From contig JAILWY010000028.1 of the NCBI GenBank assembly GCA_022113835.1, forward strand, positions 434,001-498,000: DNA of 64,000 bases. Direction: 5' to 3'. Numbering within the stretch: the first letter of the stretch is position 1; each line of letters begins with the position of its first letter. This DNA comes from Atopsyche davidsoni. Its lineage: Eukaryota > Arthropoda > Insecta > Trichoptera > Hydrobiosidae. The notes beneath the pieces are model-generated. The model was not told the origin of the DNA. It did no database searches and saw only the letters and a program-made list of their open reading frames with translations. The position numbers and the translations under genes were made by a program. Shown here piece after piece: positions 12,601-21,838 of this stretch.

Positions 12601-14083
12601 TAATTTAATAAAACTATAAAATATGCTTTAGCGAGTTTCAATATGTACGAATTATATGATTCTGTTCAAAAAAATAATAATTTTGATGCTTCTTAGAAAT
12701 TTCCAGTTTATGTCAGCTTGACGCAAGTACCAATTTTATATTTTTTTATCGAAATTGCGTTAGAAATTATTAATCACATCATTAATGACTCAAAATGCCT
12801 CCTAAAAAAATAGCACCGTCTACGCACAGCAAACGTAATTCAAAAAGAATTGCACAATTGAACGTGATAAAGACTGCATCTAATAAAGAACAGGGCAGTG
12901 AAAGTGATGCGTTGTTTGTGACACGAAATGTGATATCCTATCGAAATGAATATATCCTAGAATGGCTTTGCTTTCGAAATTATTATCCAGTTATTCATAA
13001 TATATGTGTACAAAATATGTTCAAACACTATTGCATCGTTCATCGAATACGTCATTCTGTGACGGGCAACATTTCTAGTTTTATATATAGTATGTGAAGT
13101 CTGCTGAAACTCATGGCATTCACGCGATCCTGTCAGGGTGGCGGTGGCGGAAGCTCTAGTGAGAATCTGTTGCAGATTACTATTTCTACCCGGAAGTGAA
13201 GTTGTACTACAAGCTCCACCGCAAGCCAAAGGAGTGGGCGGTGGCGTCCAGGGTCTGCCGCAACGAGGGGGCGTCCCTCGCCATGCCCGCCGACACCAAG
13301 GAGGCCGACATCCTCAGGAACATCCTGGCCGGGTACCCCAGGTACGCCCTGGGGGACCCGAAGACACCCCCGGACTACATGCTGCTGGGCTTCAACGACA
13401 GGATAGTCGAGAACCTGCGCCTCACCGAAGAAGGTAGGGTGTCTTGGACTTCTCGGACAGGCCAAATAGCCTTAAGAGCTCCGACCTGAGGAGAAGACAA
13501 GAACGGCGCTGAAGAGGATCGAGAGCTGAAGAGCATGAGACACCATGTTTTTCAGCGCTTCAACTAACGGAGACGCTGTCTCCATATATAGATAGTAAGG
13601 GACGAATGTCAGAGACGAATAAAAGAGAGGGGAAGCAGACTGGGGAGCAGCGAAATTGAGCTCCCTGGGAAACTCCCCCTCACGAATTGTGTATGCACCC
13701 GGAAGCAGTACCACAAATAGCTCGAGTCACCCTGGTGTATTCATCAAAGTGAGGGTCTCGAGGGAAGAGGAGATGGGCGAGCAGTCACCAGACACTCCGG
13801 ACCTCCAAACAGTTTACCTGGAAACATATAACCAGGTGTGTTCGCAGGTTCCGGAAGCAGATTCGTCGTCTGCATGACGTCACCGACTGCTCGTTTTGCA
13901 GGGACGCCGATCTACAAACTGTACGATAGACTGATGGAAGCGGACTCGGAGCAGATGAGGAACGAGGACTGCGGCGCGATGTACCGCAGCGGGGAGCTCG
14001 GAGACGTGCCCTGCTCCAAGGCAGCGCTGTTCACCTGCCAGAAGGCCCACCTGGCGCCCCAGGGGGAAGCCCCCCCATCCTAG
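9676..14083 (+). CDS. C-type lectin A: secreted protein with three C-type lectin-like domains
   Basis: Seven exons: 9676-9742, 9937-10164, 11076-11279, 11960-12181, 12249-12431, 13176-13433 and 13902-14083 (447 aa). All introns are GT-AG and phase 1. Residues 1-20 are a signal peptide (MDCCIFFCWLLMVSGALA). CTLD1 is about residues 23-166, CTLD2 167-301 and CTLD3 302-447; each is encoded by two exons split at the same place. Conserved marks in each domain are a YYKLH-type first strand, C..EGA.LA.P, a mid-domain LGF/VGL strand and a final F.C.K/FVCER strand. None has an EPN or QPD sugar motif or a WND calcium motif, so carbohydrate binding is doubtful. Insect immulectins usually have two CTLDs and act as haemolymph pattern-recognition proteins; the third domain here is unusual. 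Exon 2 and 3 flank a mariner and intron 5 holds a Helitron. A paralogue with the same structure lies at 28845-35107. Confidence 0.88.
10486..11031 (-). mobile_element. Internally deleted mariner element in lectin A intron 2
   Basis: A 546-bp element with about 30-bp terminal inverted repeats (cgagggcggtccgataagta type) next to TA. The minus strand keeps the catalytic-domain piece around IIFWDSQGVIYIDYLEKG (10719-10994) and the transposase C-terminus ...LKKSLAGQTF...LEHRWVKCIELKGDYFEK (10540-10722). The segment between them, including later catalytic aspartates, is deleted, so it is non-autonomous. Confidence 0.9.
12438..13078 (+). mobile_element. Non-autonomous Helitron in lectin A intron 5
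   Basis: Starts with TC after an A and ends in CTAG before a T, with a hairpin-capable 'cattctgtgacgggc' segment just before the end. Contains a short frame starting MPPKKIAPSTHSKRNSKR, the N-terminus typical of insect Helitron proteins, soon interrupted. A longer copy in the opposite orientation lies at 24848-25865. Confidence 0.75.
13434..13901. other. Lectin A intron 6
   Basis: This intron holds GGGAAACTCC at 13667-13676, which fits the Rel/NF-kB pattern GGGRNNYYCC. A Rel site would suit an immune lectin, but one match is expected by chance in sequence of this length. No gene. Confidence 0.3.
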
Positions 14084-14315
14084 CAACTACACCGACCTCT
14101 CCAGACAGATAAATCAATACGTATGCATAGCTTAACAATCTTGGGAGTGCCGAAGTTACGCACACCGTAAGATTTCAAGACCGGTGCCTTGCGACAAGCG
14201 GAATCCACTGACTCGCGATCCTGTGGATTCATTTTAATTTAAAATCATGTAATCATGCATATTTTTGGTATTGAAAAATTATAATATATTTTCTAGACAT
14301 GCAATTTTTGCACAT

Positions 14316-14321
14316 AATAAA
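14316..14321 (+). terminator. Polyadenylation signal AATAAA of lectin A
   Basis: The first canonical AATAAA downstream of the lectin A stop, about 230 nt beyond it, followed by a T-rich stretch. Confidence 0.55.
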
Positions 14322-14777
14322 GGATTTCTCTTCATGTGTATTTTTTCATTTTATAAAAGATAGATAGAAAAATCTCATATAATTGTATTGATTTTATTTG
14401 TGTTTTATTTATTCGGTGTAGGTGAGTGAATAAATCTTCACAGTATGTGCCACACAGCGAGCGACCAGAGCACACGTGTGTCAACGAAACAACTGTACAG
14501 ACTAATATATACTTATAAATATAATCAGTAAATCGATTTGCGTCATTATTATTATTATTTATCATATTAACAACATAAAAATATTATACGATAAACATAA
14601 AATAAAAAATGAATCATACAACTCTAGCATTACGTTTTCCAGTGCGATAATGAATAAATTGTGTACTTATAACAAAACTCAAGCCGGAAACCAAACCGCA
14701 AAGGAGGAAGGTTTTTTTTTTTTAATCCTAGTATTTATCATCATGAATTTATGAGAAATTTACGGCCCATTTTCCTT

Positions 14778-14855
14778 ACTTGGCCGCAGCAGCCTGCAGC
14801 AGCTGCTGCTGGGGCTTCTCGGACTTCTGGACTGGAGAAGTTCTCCCCACCTGAG
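14778..14855 (-). CDS. Isolated terminal coding exon of an unidentified minus-strand gene
   Basis: On the minus strand a good acceptor (ttgcgcttctcag) at 14856 is followed by a GC-rich open stretch of 25 codons (VGRTSPVQKSEKPQQQLLQ then AAAAK) and TAA at 14780-14778. AATAAA-type signals on the same strand follow around 14395-14412, as for a real 3' end. I did not recognise the product and could not find convincing upstream exons; a piggyBac-like insertion (15144-15760) lies just upstream and could have broken the gene. Phase 0 is assumed. The other phase-compatible reading runs longer but looks less natural. Confidence 0.35.
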
Positions 14856-15143
14856 AAGCGCAAAACCGACTTATAAGTTGATCGGTTTACACGAAGCGAA
14901 AATTAAATTTCTTCTTCTGTCTTTAGGTTATTTGAAATATTTAAGAAATTAAAAAAAAAAAAAAAAAAATTTAAAATTTTTCAAATATTTAAAATTTTAA
15001 AAATTTAATTTTTTTTCTCTACTTTGGCTTTATAAAAAATACACATATTTTGTAAAAGTGTGGTTCATCTCGCGGGGTGGTAAAATATTCAAGGAGGGCT
15101 GCGTTCAGGCGTTTAGGTCTGATACTCCTTCGAGTTTATACTC

Positions 15144-15760
15144 TTAACACACTAAAGGCGGGGCGGGTACTGGTACCCGTTTCGCGGACTACTGCCTGAA
15201 AGCGGGGCGCATATTAATACGTTTTTGAATGTGTTTACTCTAAAAGCGGCAGAAGGTCATTTTATTCTTTAAGTTTACAGCTCGTAATGTTTGTTTGGGA
15301 CTCGTCAACGTTACTTCTACCAATACTGTCCAGTGATTCTGACAATGAAGAAGTGGAGTGGTCAGAGAATGATAATCCTCCAATTATTGAACAATTTTTG
15401 GGACAAAGTGGTGTTGTTGTGATGCCAAGTAATCCGCAAAGTGTGCATGAAGCGGTTCAACTTTTTATACGAAACGATTTATTTGACTACATGCAAATCA
15501 AAGAGTGTATAGACTAGATTTCGTCCGCTTCGCACATCAGTTTAGTCAATTTGGTTACCCGCTTCAAATATAGATACAATATAAGCTACTGTGTAACAAT
15601 AACATTTAATTTACTAACAAAAATCTCACAAATAACTCGGAGTTGCTAAACGGAAGAAAAAAAAAATCAAAGAGTGTATAGACTAGATTTCGCACGCGCA
15701 ACTTTACGCGAATTTTGCACATCAGTTTAGTCAATTTGGTACCCGCCTAAAGTGTGTTAA
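15144..15760 (+). mobile_element. piggyBac-like non-autonomous element, long form
   Basis: Bounded by TTAA at both ends with terminal inverted repeats ttaacacactaaaggcggg / cccgcctaaagtgtgttaa. It keeps a 76-codon remnant (15287-15517) with DSDNEEVEWSENDNPP, an acidic N-terminus consistent with piggyBac-type transposases, then VQLFIRNDLFDYMQIKE. The right end carries a duplicated subterminal block. Sister copies lie at 26040-26504 and 33574-34230. Confidence 0.8.
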
Positions 15761-15784
15761 TATTGAAAATGCACCGGTTTAGAT

Positions 15785-16006
15785 ATACGTGTGCACGTGT
15801 GCACGTGTCACGTGTCACGTGTCGCGTGTCGCGTGCGCGCGTCTGCTCGCGCGTGTCGCCGCCACCAGTGAGAAGCGCGCGCCGAGCCGAGCGGACGCGC
15901 CGCGCCTGACTCGCGCGAGGAAACCGTCTTCCTTCTGTATCAAATCGTGTAATTAATTACGGAGTGGGCATTCGAGACCGCGAGATCACCTGCGACAGCT
16001 TAAAAG
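15785..16006 (+). promoter_or_regulatory. Probable tetraspanin promoter and non-coding first exon
   Basis: A CpG-rich block with four CACGTG E-boxes (15794, 15802, 15809, 15816) followed by GC-rich sequence and, at 16006/16007, a good splice donor (taaaag|gtaatt). The next plausible plus-strand acceptor with an ATG exon is the tetraspanin exon at 21839. The assignment is by position and splice logic, not by homology. Confidence 0.45.
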
Positions 16007-16194
16007 GTAATTCTTTAATTAATTACAACAATAATTCGATATATTTAAGATGCAACTTACTTATGGCTTACTGAAAGTATAATAGTGTTTCTAGGAATTC
16101 GTTTAGTTCACTGGTGTTCATAATTTTTTTTTGTCACTATATTTTTATATATTGATATTTTTTTTTTTGCATAACATAAAAAAAACATGAATTA

Positions 16195-16480
16195 TATTAA
16201 AGTATTTTTTTTTATTTGATAAACGTCTTCTTTTGAGGTATAATAAGAGCTCCAGGGTTCTTGAACCGTGAGTTTTTATGATTTCCAAAACGCATAAACG
16301 TCACTCAGAAAAACACATATTACTTACATAAAAAGTACATTTATAAAAAATAAAATATTTTTTTCTGATAAAAAAAGAATTCGTGTAACTTTTTGCATTA
16401 AATTTTTTTTGATAGGTGCAGTAGATTTTTCGCAACATATTTTCAAAAAACATCGATTATGGAGGGAGCCCTTAAACCCG
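16195..16480 (-). repeat. Partial copy of the TTAA-flanked element family
   Basis: Shares the 'ggttcttg(g/a)accgtgagtttttatg' type block and the terminal 'gcagtagatttttcgc...cccttaa' end with 37550-37876, and the latter part with the full copies at 4943-5523 and 7687-8273. It lies in the first intron of the inferred tetraspanin transcript. Confidence 0.55.
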
Positions 16481-18074
16481 TGACCTGTCTGGAAATATAT
16501 TTAATAGAAATACGTCTTATTTCTAATCAATTTCCCAGTACAGCGAATAAATTTTTTAATTACATATTTGAAATATTACATTTAAGTTTTTCATATAGAT
16601 GAAAGTTTCGTATATATGAAATTGCACATCTTCAGGATCGACTCGACCGTTAATTATAAAATAAGTGTGTTTGTAAAATATTATGGAGTGATTTTTTCGA
16701 TGGTCAGATCCAACGCAAGTAGAGTGCAAATATTAATAAAACGTTTCAATCAGTGTCAGTGGCGTGCGTGGAATTTAAAATCAACGCACCCCGAGCTTAT
16801 AAATTACGCAAATATTGACACCAACGTATATTTGTATAAAAATAATTGAAATGCAGAAGCATGTTGTATAAAACATTTGTCGCTACATAAACACAGAATT
16901 TATACAGTGTGTGCTATGTCAGGTCACCGCCGATATTTCTTCTTCTTCTCCTTGTGCCTCTCCTCACGCGAGGGTGGTGACCAAATCTGGGGAGTCCCGG
17001 CCGGTGTTGCCATACGAGTAATAATCATAATTGAGCCGCTATGGCAACATCCGGCGCGGCGCGCGCTGGCAACACTTCGCCTTCCGCCGGTTCCGTCACA
17101 ACGCGCCAACGAAAATACAGGCCCGGCTGCATGTGGAAATATTCACTGTCTTCATATACAGCCGACCAAAAACAGCTGTTTTTGTGCGTCGTTAAATGCG
17201 TATAGGCAGCTAGCTAATATAGCTAGGAGATAACGAACATTTGTGCCTTTGAAATGCTTCTTCAGACTGATGTGCAATAAAGATCAGTTCGTATACCGCC
17301 GGGTGTTTTTTGTCACTGTGATAATGCTCAAGTGTTCTTGCGATGATGATGATGATGATGAAAGGCGGCCGGGGCTGTCGCCCTCGGCTGAGGCCCCCAA
17401 GGCTACCGATTGAGAAATGTTCGGCGCCACTGGCCCCGGAGGTGTGAAACAGAAAAGTAAATTACCTCTTTATTAGTCAATTATGAATTATTCCAATCTC
17501 TGGCAGACGTTGCGCCGTTTGCGTGGTTCAATTTGTAGTACTCCACATCCACTAAAAAAATATTATCGATAAATAATCTTTCTCGGGCAAGTTGAAAGAA
17601 GAAACGCGACAGGCAACAACAAGTATTATCAGCCCAATGGATATGAGATCACGAACGATATTCGGAATCATCCCATCACATTAAATTGCATACGTTTGAT
17701 TTAATATTTTTTATGGAGAGAGTGGAATTTCATTATAAAATTGCAGTACAAAATGTATGTTTTAATATTTTGCTCAGAGAAGGCTCGCACCCTCAAGGAG
17801 GGCTTGCCCCCTAAGGGAGGGCTTTAACCCTCAGGGAGGGCTGGTATCAAATAAAAACTTGTTTAATTAAAAATGGTCAATAATTTTTGTATTATATAAC
17901 ACTTGTAGATAATACTTAAGTGATTTTTCCACATGTTACTTTTATTTTTATTGATTACCGGTTTCGCCAACTTTTCATCGTTGGCATTATGAAACTGAGA
18001 TCACCGAAAGTCACCAATAAAAAGTACTCCTTGTCAAAAAATATTGATTGATTATATTAAATGTATCCGCATTT

Positions 18075-18315
18075 CTCATCCTTCTTCATCAAGTGTCTCT
18101 CCTCATTGGCGATCATTTTGCTGAGCATATACTCATGCCGAGCCAGTGCTCTTGGTCCTTACAAAGCGTTTAGGTCAGATACTCCATCAGAAAAACAATA
18201 TCAGGAGCCCCTCACCTCGACAAGGTACTCCCAGAGTACCTCCACCGCTCCATCACCGATCCTTTACATACGCTCAGGGTACAGAACAACAGAGTTTTTA
18301 ATTGGCATAATAAGT
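18075..18315 (-). repeat. Dispersed SINE-like repeat copy, minus orientation
   Basis: Reverse copy of the family at 9390-9640 and 20595-20875 (blocks aagtgtctctcctcattggcgatc, gcatatactcatg, gtcagatactcc). It is diverged and non-coding. Confidence 0.55.
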
Positions 18316-18604
18316 ACGTTGTTTCATTTGTAGGATATGATTGTTAAAAATTCTTGCCTGGTACTAGTGATTCGTTGGTGTAATTGGTAATGCACCGGCC
18401 ATGTAAGTACTTAATCATTATCAACGAGTCGTTATTTTATTTAATTTTAATCGACGGTGAGGTGGCGTCCCCCGGGAAGGGGAGACTGCCCCCAGTTGCC
18501 CCCAGCTGCCCCCACCTGCCCCCTGCCCCCCCTGCCGCTGCTGCACTCGCCTGACCCAGTGGGGCAAGTGGGGCAATTGGGGCACCTGCCGTGCACCGGT
18601 CGAT

Positions 18605-18660
18605 AGCGCCGCGCCCCACTCTCCCCACTCTCCCCACTCTCCCCACTCTCCCCACTTCCC
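18605..18660 (+). repeat. Minisatellite, 9-bp unit (ccccactct)
   Basis: About five perfect tandem 9-bp units. Open frames crossing it (VGRVGRVGR or TLPTLPTLP) are products of the repeat. Confidence 0.9.
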
Positions 18661-18829
18661 CCGCAGGTGCCATTAGGTGTGCGTGCATTCATGCGTTATT
18701 TACCAATGCCAGAGACGTTAATCAGAGCGGATGTACTTGTCTACGGCGATCGGCGATGAATGCGGGCCCGTTACCGGAGCCGAAACGTCCTGCAACACAC
18801 CTGCAAAAATACACGAGAGTATATTCAAT

Positions 18830-19075
18830 ATTTTTTGACAGAAAGTACTCTTAAGAAATTCAATATTTTTGACAGAGAGAGAGAGAAAGACTGTGTTTGA
18901 TAATGCCAACGTGAAAGGTTGGCGAAACCGGTCACTAATAAAAACAAGAATGTGGAAAATCACTCAAGTGTTTTATTCAAAAATATTAGAAAGTACTCTG
19001 GTAAAAAAAAATATTTTTAGTGATTTTTCAACACGTTTTATTGGTGACCGGCTTCGCCAATCCTTAGAGTGGTTA
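18830..19075 (+). repeat. Unclassified dispersed repeat with gccaac...gttggc hairpin
   Basis: Carries the module 'gccaacgtgaaaggttggcgaaaccggtca' followed by an A-rich end and 'agtactctg'. Related copies are at about 17880-18060, 21505-21660, 33505-33560, 43195-43280, 45115-45320 and 51715-51860 in both orientations. The class is unknown. Confidence 0.6.
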
Positions 19076-19857
19076 TTCTTCGCTTGCTTTATATATTTCG
19101 TTTAACATAAAAGTATATCCTCTTCTTCAAGTGTCTCTCCTCAGGTGAAGGTGGTGACCATCTCACATATATATATATAAAAACTGAATATACCGTTGGA
19201 AGGGTATTAACCTGAAGCCACTCTCTCCCGTGTACAAAAATGCAAATTGTATCGATTGAATATTCTTCAAACCAGACTTGGGGTGGCAGCAGGCTGCAGG
19301 GATTGAATAATATCTCACCATTAAAAGCATAATAATAAACACGGCTTTACACCCTCGAAAATATTTTATTGTGCTTATTTTTTGCCATTTTGTACAATAC
19401 GCTTCGTTCCCTCGCGGCTTATAATATTTGCGTTTGTCGGAATACAAATAATCACAGCTCGACGCGGCTTTAGACCCATGAATAAAATATTACACCTGGG
19501 TTATTGTCAACATCGAAAATTGCGGCATTTCGTGAAAAAAAGCAAATTGATTCTGTCGCGTTCAGTTATTTCCGTTTATGAAATCGATTTTCTTTTAATT
19601 TCCCAGTCAAACGTGAAAGCATTTCAATGTCACATAAAACTCGGTGAACGTGTAAGAAAATATTAATTACAGTCTGCCTTGAACTCATGACTACCCTTGA
19701 AAGGCAAACAAACCACAAGCGCTTTTGCTTTGTCAGAATAGCAGCTGCTTTGAGCTGCTGCAAGCAAGTTAATTAACTTTTACTCTACTGAGGGAAGTCG
19801 TTTTGTTTGATTTGAATGTAAAATGTAAGATCTATAAATCATTGGAGGAAGTACCTT

Positions 19858-20490
19858 GCCGAGAAGTATCAGATCTGAACACCTGAGCCTTGTAAGGAAA
19901 GGATTATATAATAATGCTATTGGGAGACAGCAACAGTGTAGAACACAGATTCCCAAACTATTTTGTCCCGTCGACCCCTTGTCGAGTTTTCCTGTTTTAG
20001 GTAGACCTTGCTAATATTGAATTTTTATAACATTGACATCTGATATACAGGGTGCGCCATATTTTATATCGGTATGTAAATATTAAATATCTTTTACATT
20101 TATCAACCGATTGACTTGAGTAAACACGTTTTGAAACATTAATTCAGTACAATTTTAATTATGCTTCACACTGAAACAACGCGCCAAAATAGTGACGCTG
20201 TACATTGAAAATAGTCGTACAGTTGTGTTAACTCAACGTGCATATCGCCGAAAATATCGTGGCCCATGGGATCCACTCTTGTAGACCCCCATTTACAGTT
20301 CGTGGACCCCCAGTTTAATTTTTCGCTATCATCGACCCCTTGAAGGGCAGAATCGACCCATGGGGGTCGATATTGACCATTTTGGGAACCTATGGTGTAG
20401 AAGGACCCACAACACTATTTTTCCTAAGAAACCCATGAGCATGCTCTGTAAGACGATCGCCAACCTCCTCTGAGGAGAAGCACCTGTAGA
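19858..20490 (+). repeat. SINE-like repeat interrupted by a hAT element
   Basis: The two halves, 19858-19943 and 20395-20490, match the continuous copy at 20690-20875 when the nested element at 19944-20394 and one copy of its 8-bp duplication are removed. Confidence 0.75.
19944..20394. mobile_element. Nested hAT-type MITE with 8-bp target duplication
   Basis: Flanked by GTGTAGAA on both sides (19936-19943 and 20395-20402). Ends are cacagattcccaaact / inverse of ccattttgggaacctatg, the common hAT terminal pattern. Related to the larger copy at 24092-24770. The middle (about 20048-20260) contains 'cagggtgcgcca' and a fragment reading KQR...RLYIENSRTVVLTQRAYRR in form, suggesting a further, older insertion. 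Confidence 0.8.
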
Positions 20491-20594
20491 AAAAATTAAT
20501 TAATTAATCGTAGTGAAAGTAATAAATATTTAAATCAATTATTATGTATATTATTATGTATAATTTCTCCCCGCTCTCCCTGTTATGTTGCTTA

Positions 20595-20875
20595 TGCATG
20601 ACTGCTATTCTGTACCTGGAATACTGGACTTGGAATGGTTGTGGAGGGACGTGCTTTGGAAGTACCTTGGCTCCTGATATTGCTGATGAAGAAGTATCAG
20701 ATCTGAACACCTGAGCTTTATAAGGAAAAGTAATGATTTCTTTATATATATTATTATAATACTGCTATAGGAAAAAAGCAACAGTGTAGAAGGAACCAAC
20801 TACACTATTTAAGAAACCCATGAGCATGGCCAGTAAGACGATCGCCAACCTCCTCTAAGGAGAGGCACTTGAAGA
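20595..20875 (+). repeat. Dispersed SINE-like repeat, intact copy
   Basis: An uninterrupted copy that allows the nested insertion at 19944-20394 to be read. Blocks: tctgtacctgga, aagtatcagatctgaaca, gtgtagaaggaa, gatcgccaacctcctct. Confidence 0.65.
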
Positions 20876-21279
20876 ATCAAATCGTTTGTGAATGCAATAA
20901 ATATTTTTAAATATTACTATGTAGTGTATTATGTATAAATCCTCCCCGCTCTCCCTATTCTGTTGCTTTCTGTACCTGGAGTAGTGGTGTTTCTGATGGG
21001 TATCTGATTGTGGACACTCATCCAGCAGAGATGCGATGTTCTAATGGCCTCGTTTCATTATTAAGTTGTCACAATAATAATGAAAAATTACCGTTGTCGT
21101 TTTCGTTATTCAACCCCCATTGATTAGGCTCTATCTCCCCTCGTTTGATGGTTTATTTACGAACTGCATTACTGAATTGGGGTGAAACAGTGGCAAGTAC
21201 GAGGCGAGGTCGTTAGGAAATTATATTTTCATTGTAAACACGCACTTCGTTTCACAAAGTGTTTTTTATGTCAATCCAA

Positions 21280-21376
21280 CTATAATATATATATATATAT
21301 ATATAAATATATTTATATTAATAATATATATAGTACATATATTATATATAAAAATATACATATTATATATATATAG
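21280..21376 (+). repeat. AT-rich microsatellite
   Basis: Degenerate (TA)n tract, directly visible, about 460 bp upstream of the first tetraspanin coding exon. Confidence 0.85.
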
Positions 21377-21838
21377 TCCTGAAAAACGATACTTTCAATT
21401 ACACGTCTTTTTATATTTATCTTAATTTAAAAATGGCTTATTGTTTAAACACTGTTTGATAATCAACCTTTTATTTAAAATATTTTAAGTAATCATTTTA
21501 TTACAGTTTGATAATGCCGACGTGAAATGTTGGCGAAACCGGTCACCAATAAAAATTTATATGTAGAAAAATCACACAAGTGTTTTACTTATTATTTAAC
21601 ATATTAAAATGGATTTCCACCAAGTACTCTCTGTAATATTGAATTTTATTTCAAACACAAAAAATAATGATAAATCATACTACCAGCTGCCTCAAACATT
21701 CGTGTGATTGCGAGAAAAGCCACGGCATAACACCCAAGAACGCTGCCAATGGCAAGAACCTGAATAACAATGGCTTATTTTTTCATTGAATGATAATTTA
21801 ATGTTCAATTATGTTTTTAATTTTCAGAGAGCTCCGCC

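Larger units (their letters stand above)
16007..21838. other. Repeat-filled interval, probable tetraspanin intron 1
   Basis: Contains fragments of at least four dispersed families, a triplicated 'ccctnagggagggct' unit near 17785-17843, a (gat)n run near 17344, and the elements listed separately. A short GC-rich frame at 17041-17205 is open but not convincing as a gene. No other coding exon was found. Confidence 0.5.

Noticed and set aside
17041..17205. A GC-rich 54-codon plus-strand frame starting MATSGAARAG with a TRQRK motif, faintly like a Sec61-beta N-terminus
   Set aside because: No transmembrane tail or conserved Sec61-beta core follows, and it sits in repeat-derived sequence; the likeness is too short.
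18437..18692. Gly/Arg-rich minus-strand frames
   Set aside because: Open only because of the 9-bp ccccactct minisatellite and GC-rich composition.
21683..21759. A minus-strand, splice-bounded open stretch reading as a membrane segment (VLAIGSVLGCYAVAFLAIT)
   Set aside because: It overlaps an 'acacccaagaacg' motif that recurs in repeats near 6680, 8375, 22265, 24790 and 41250, and no partner exons were found.
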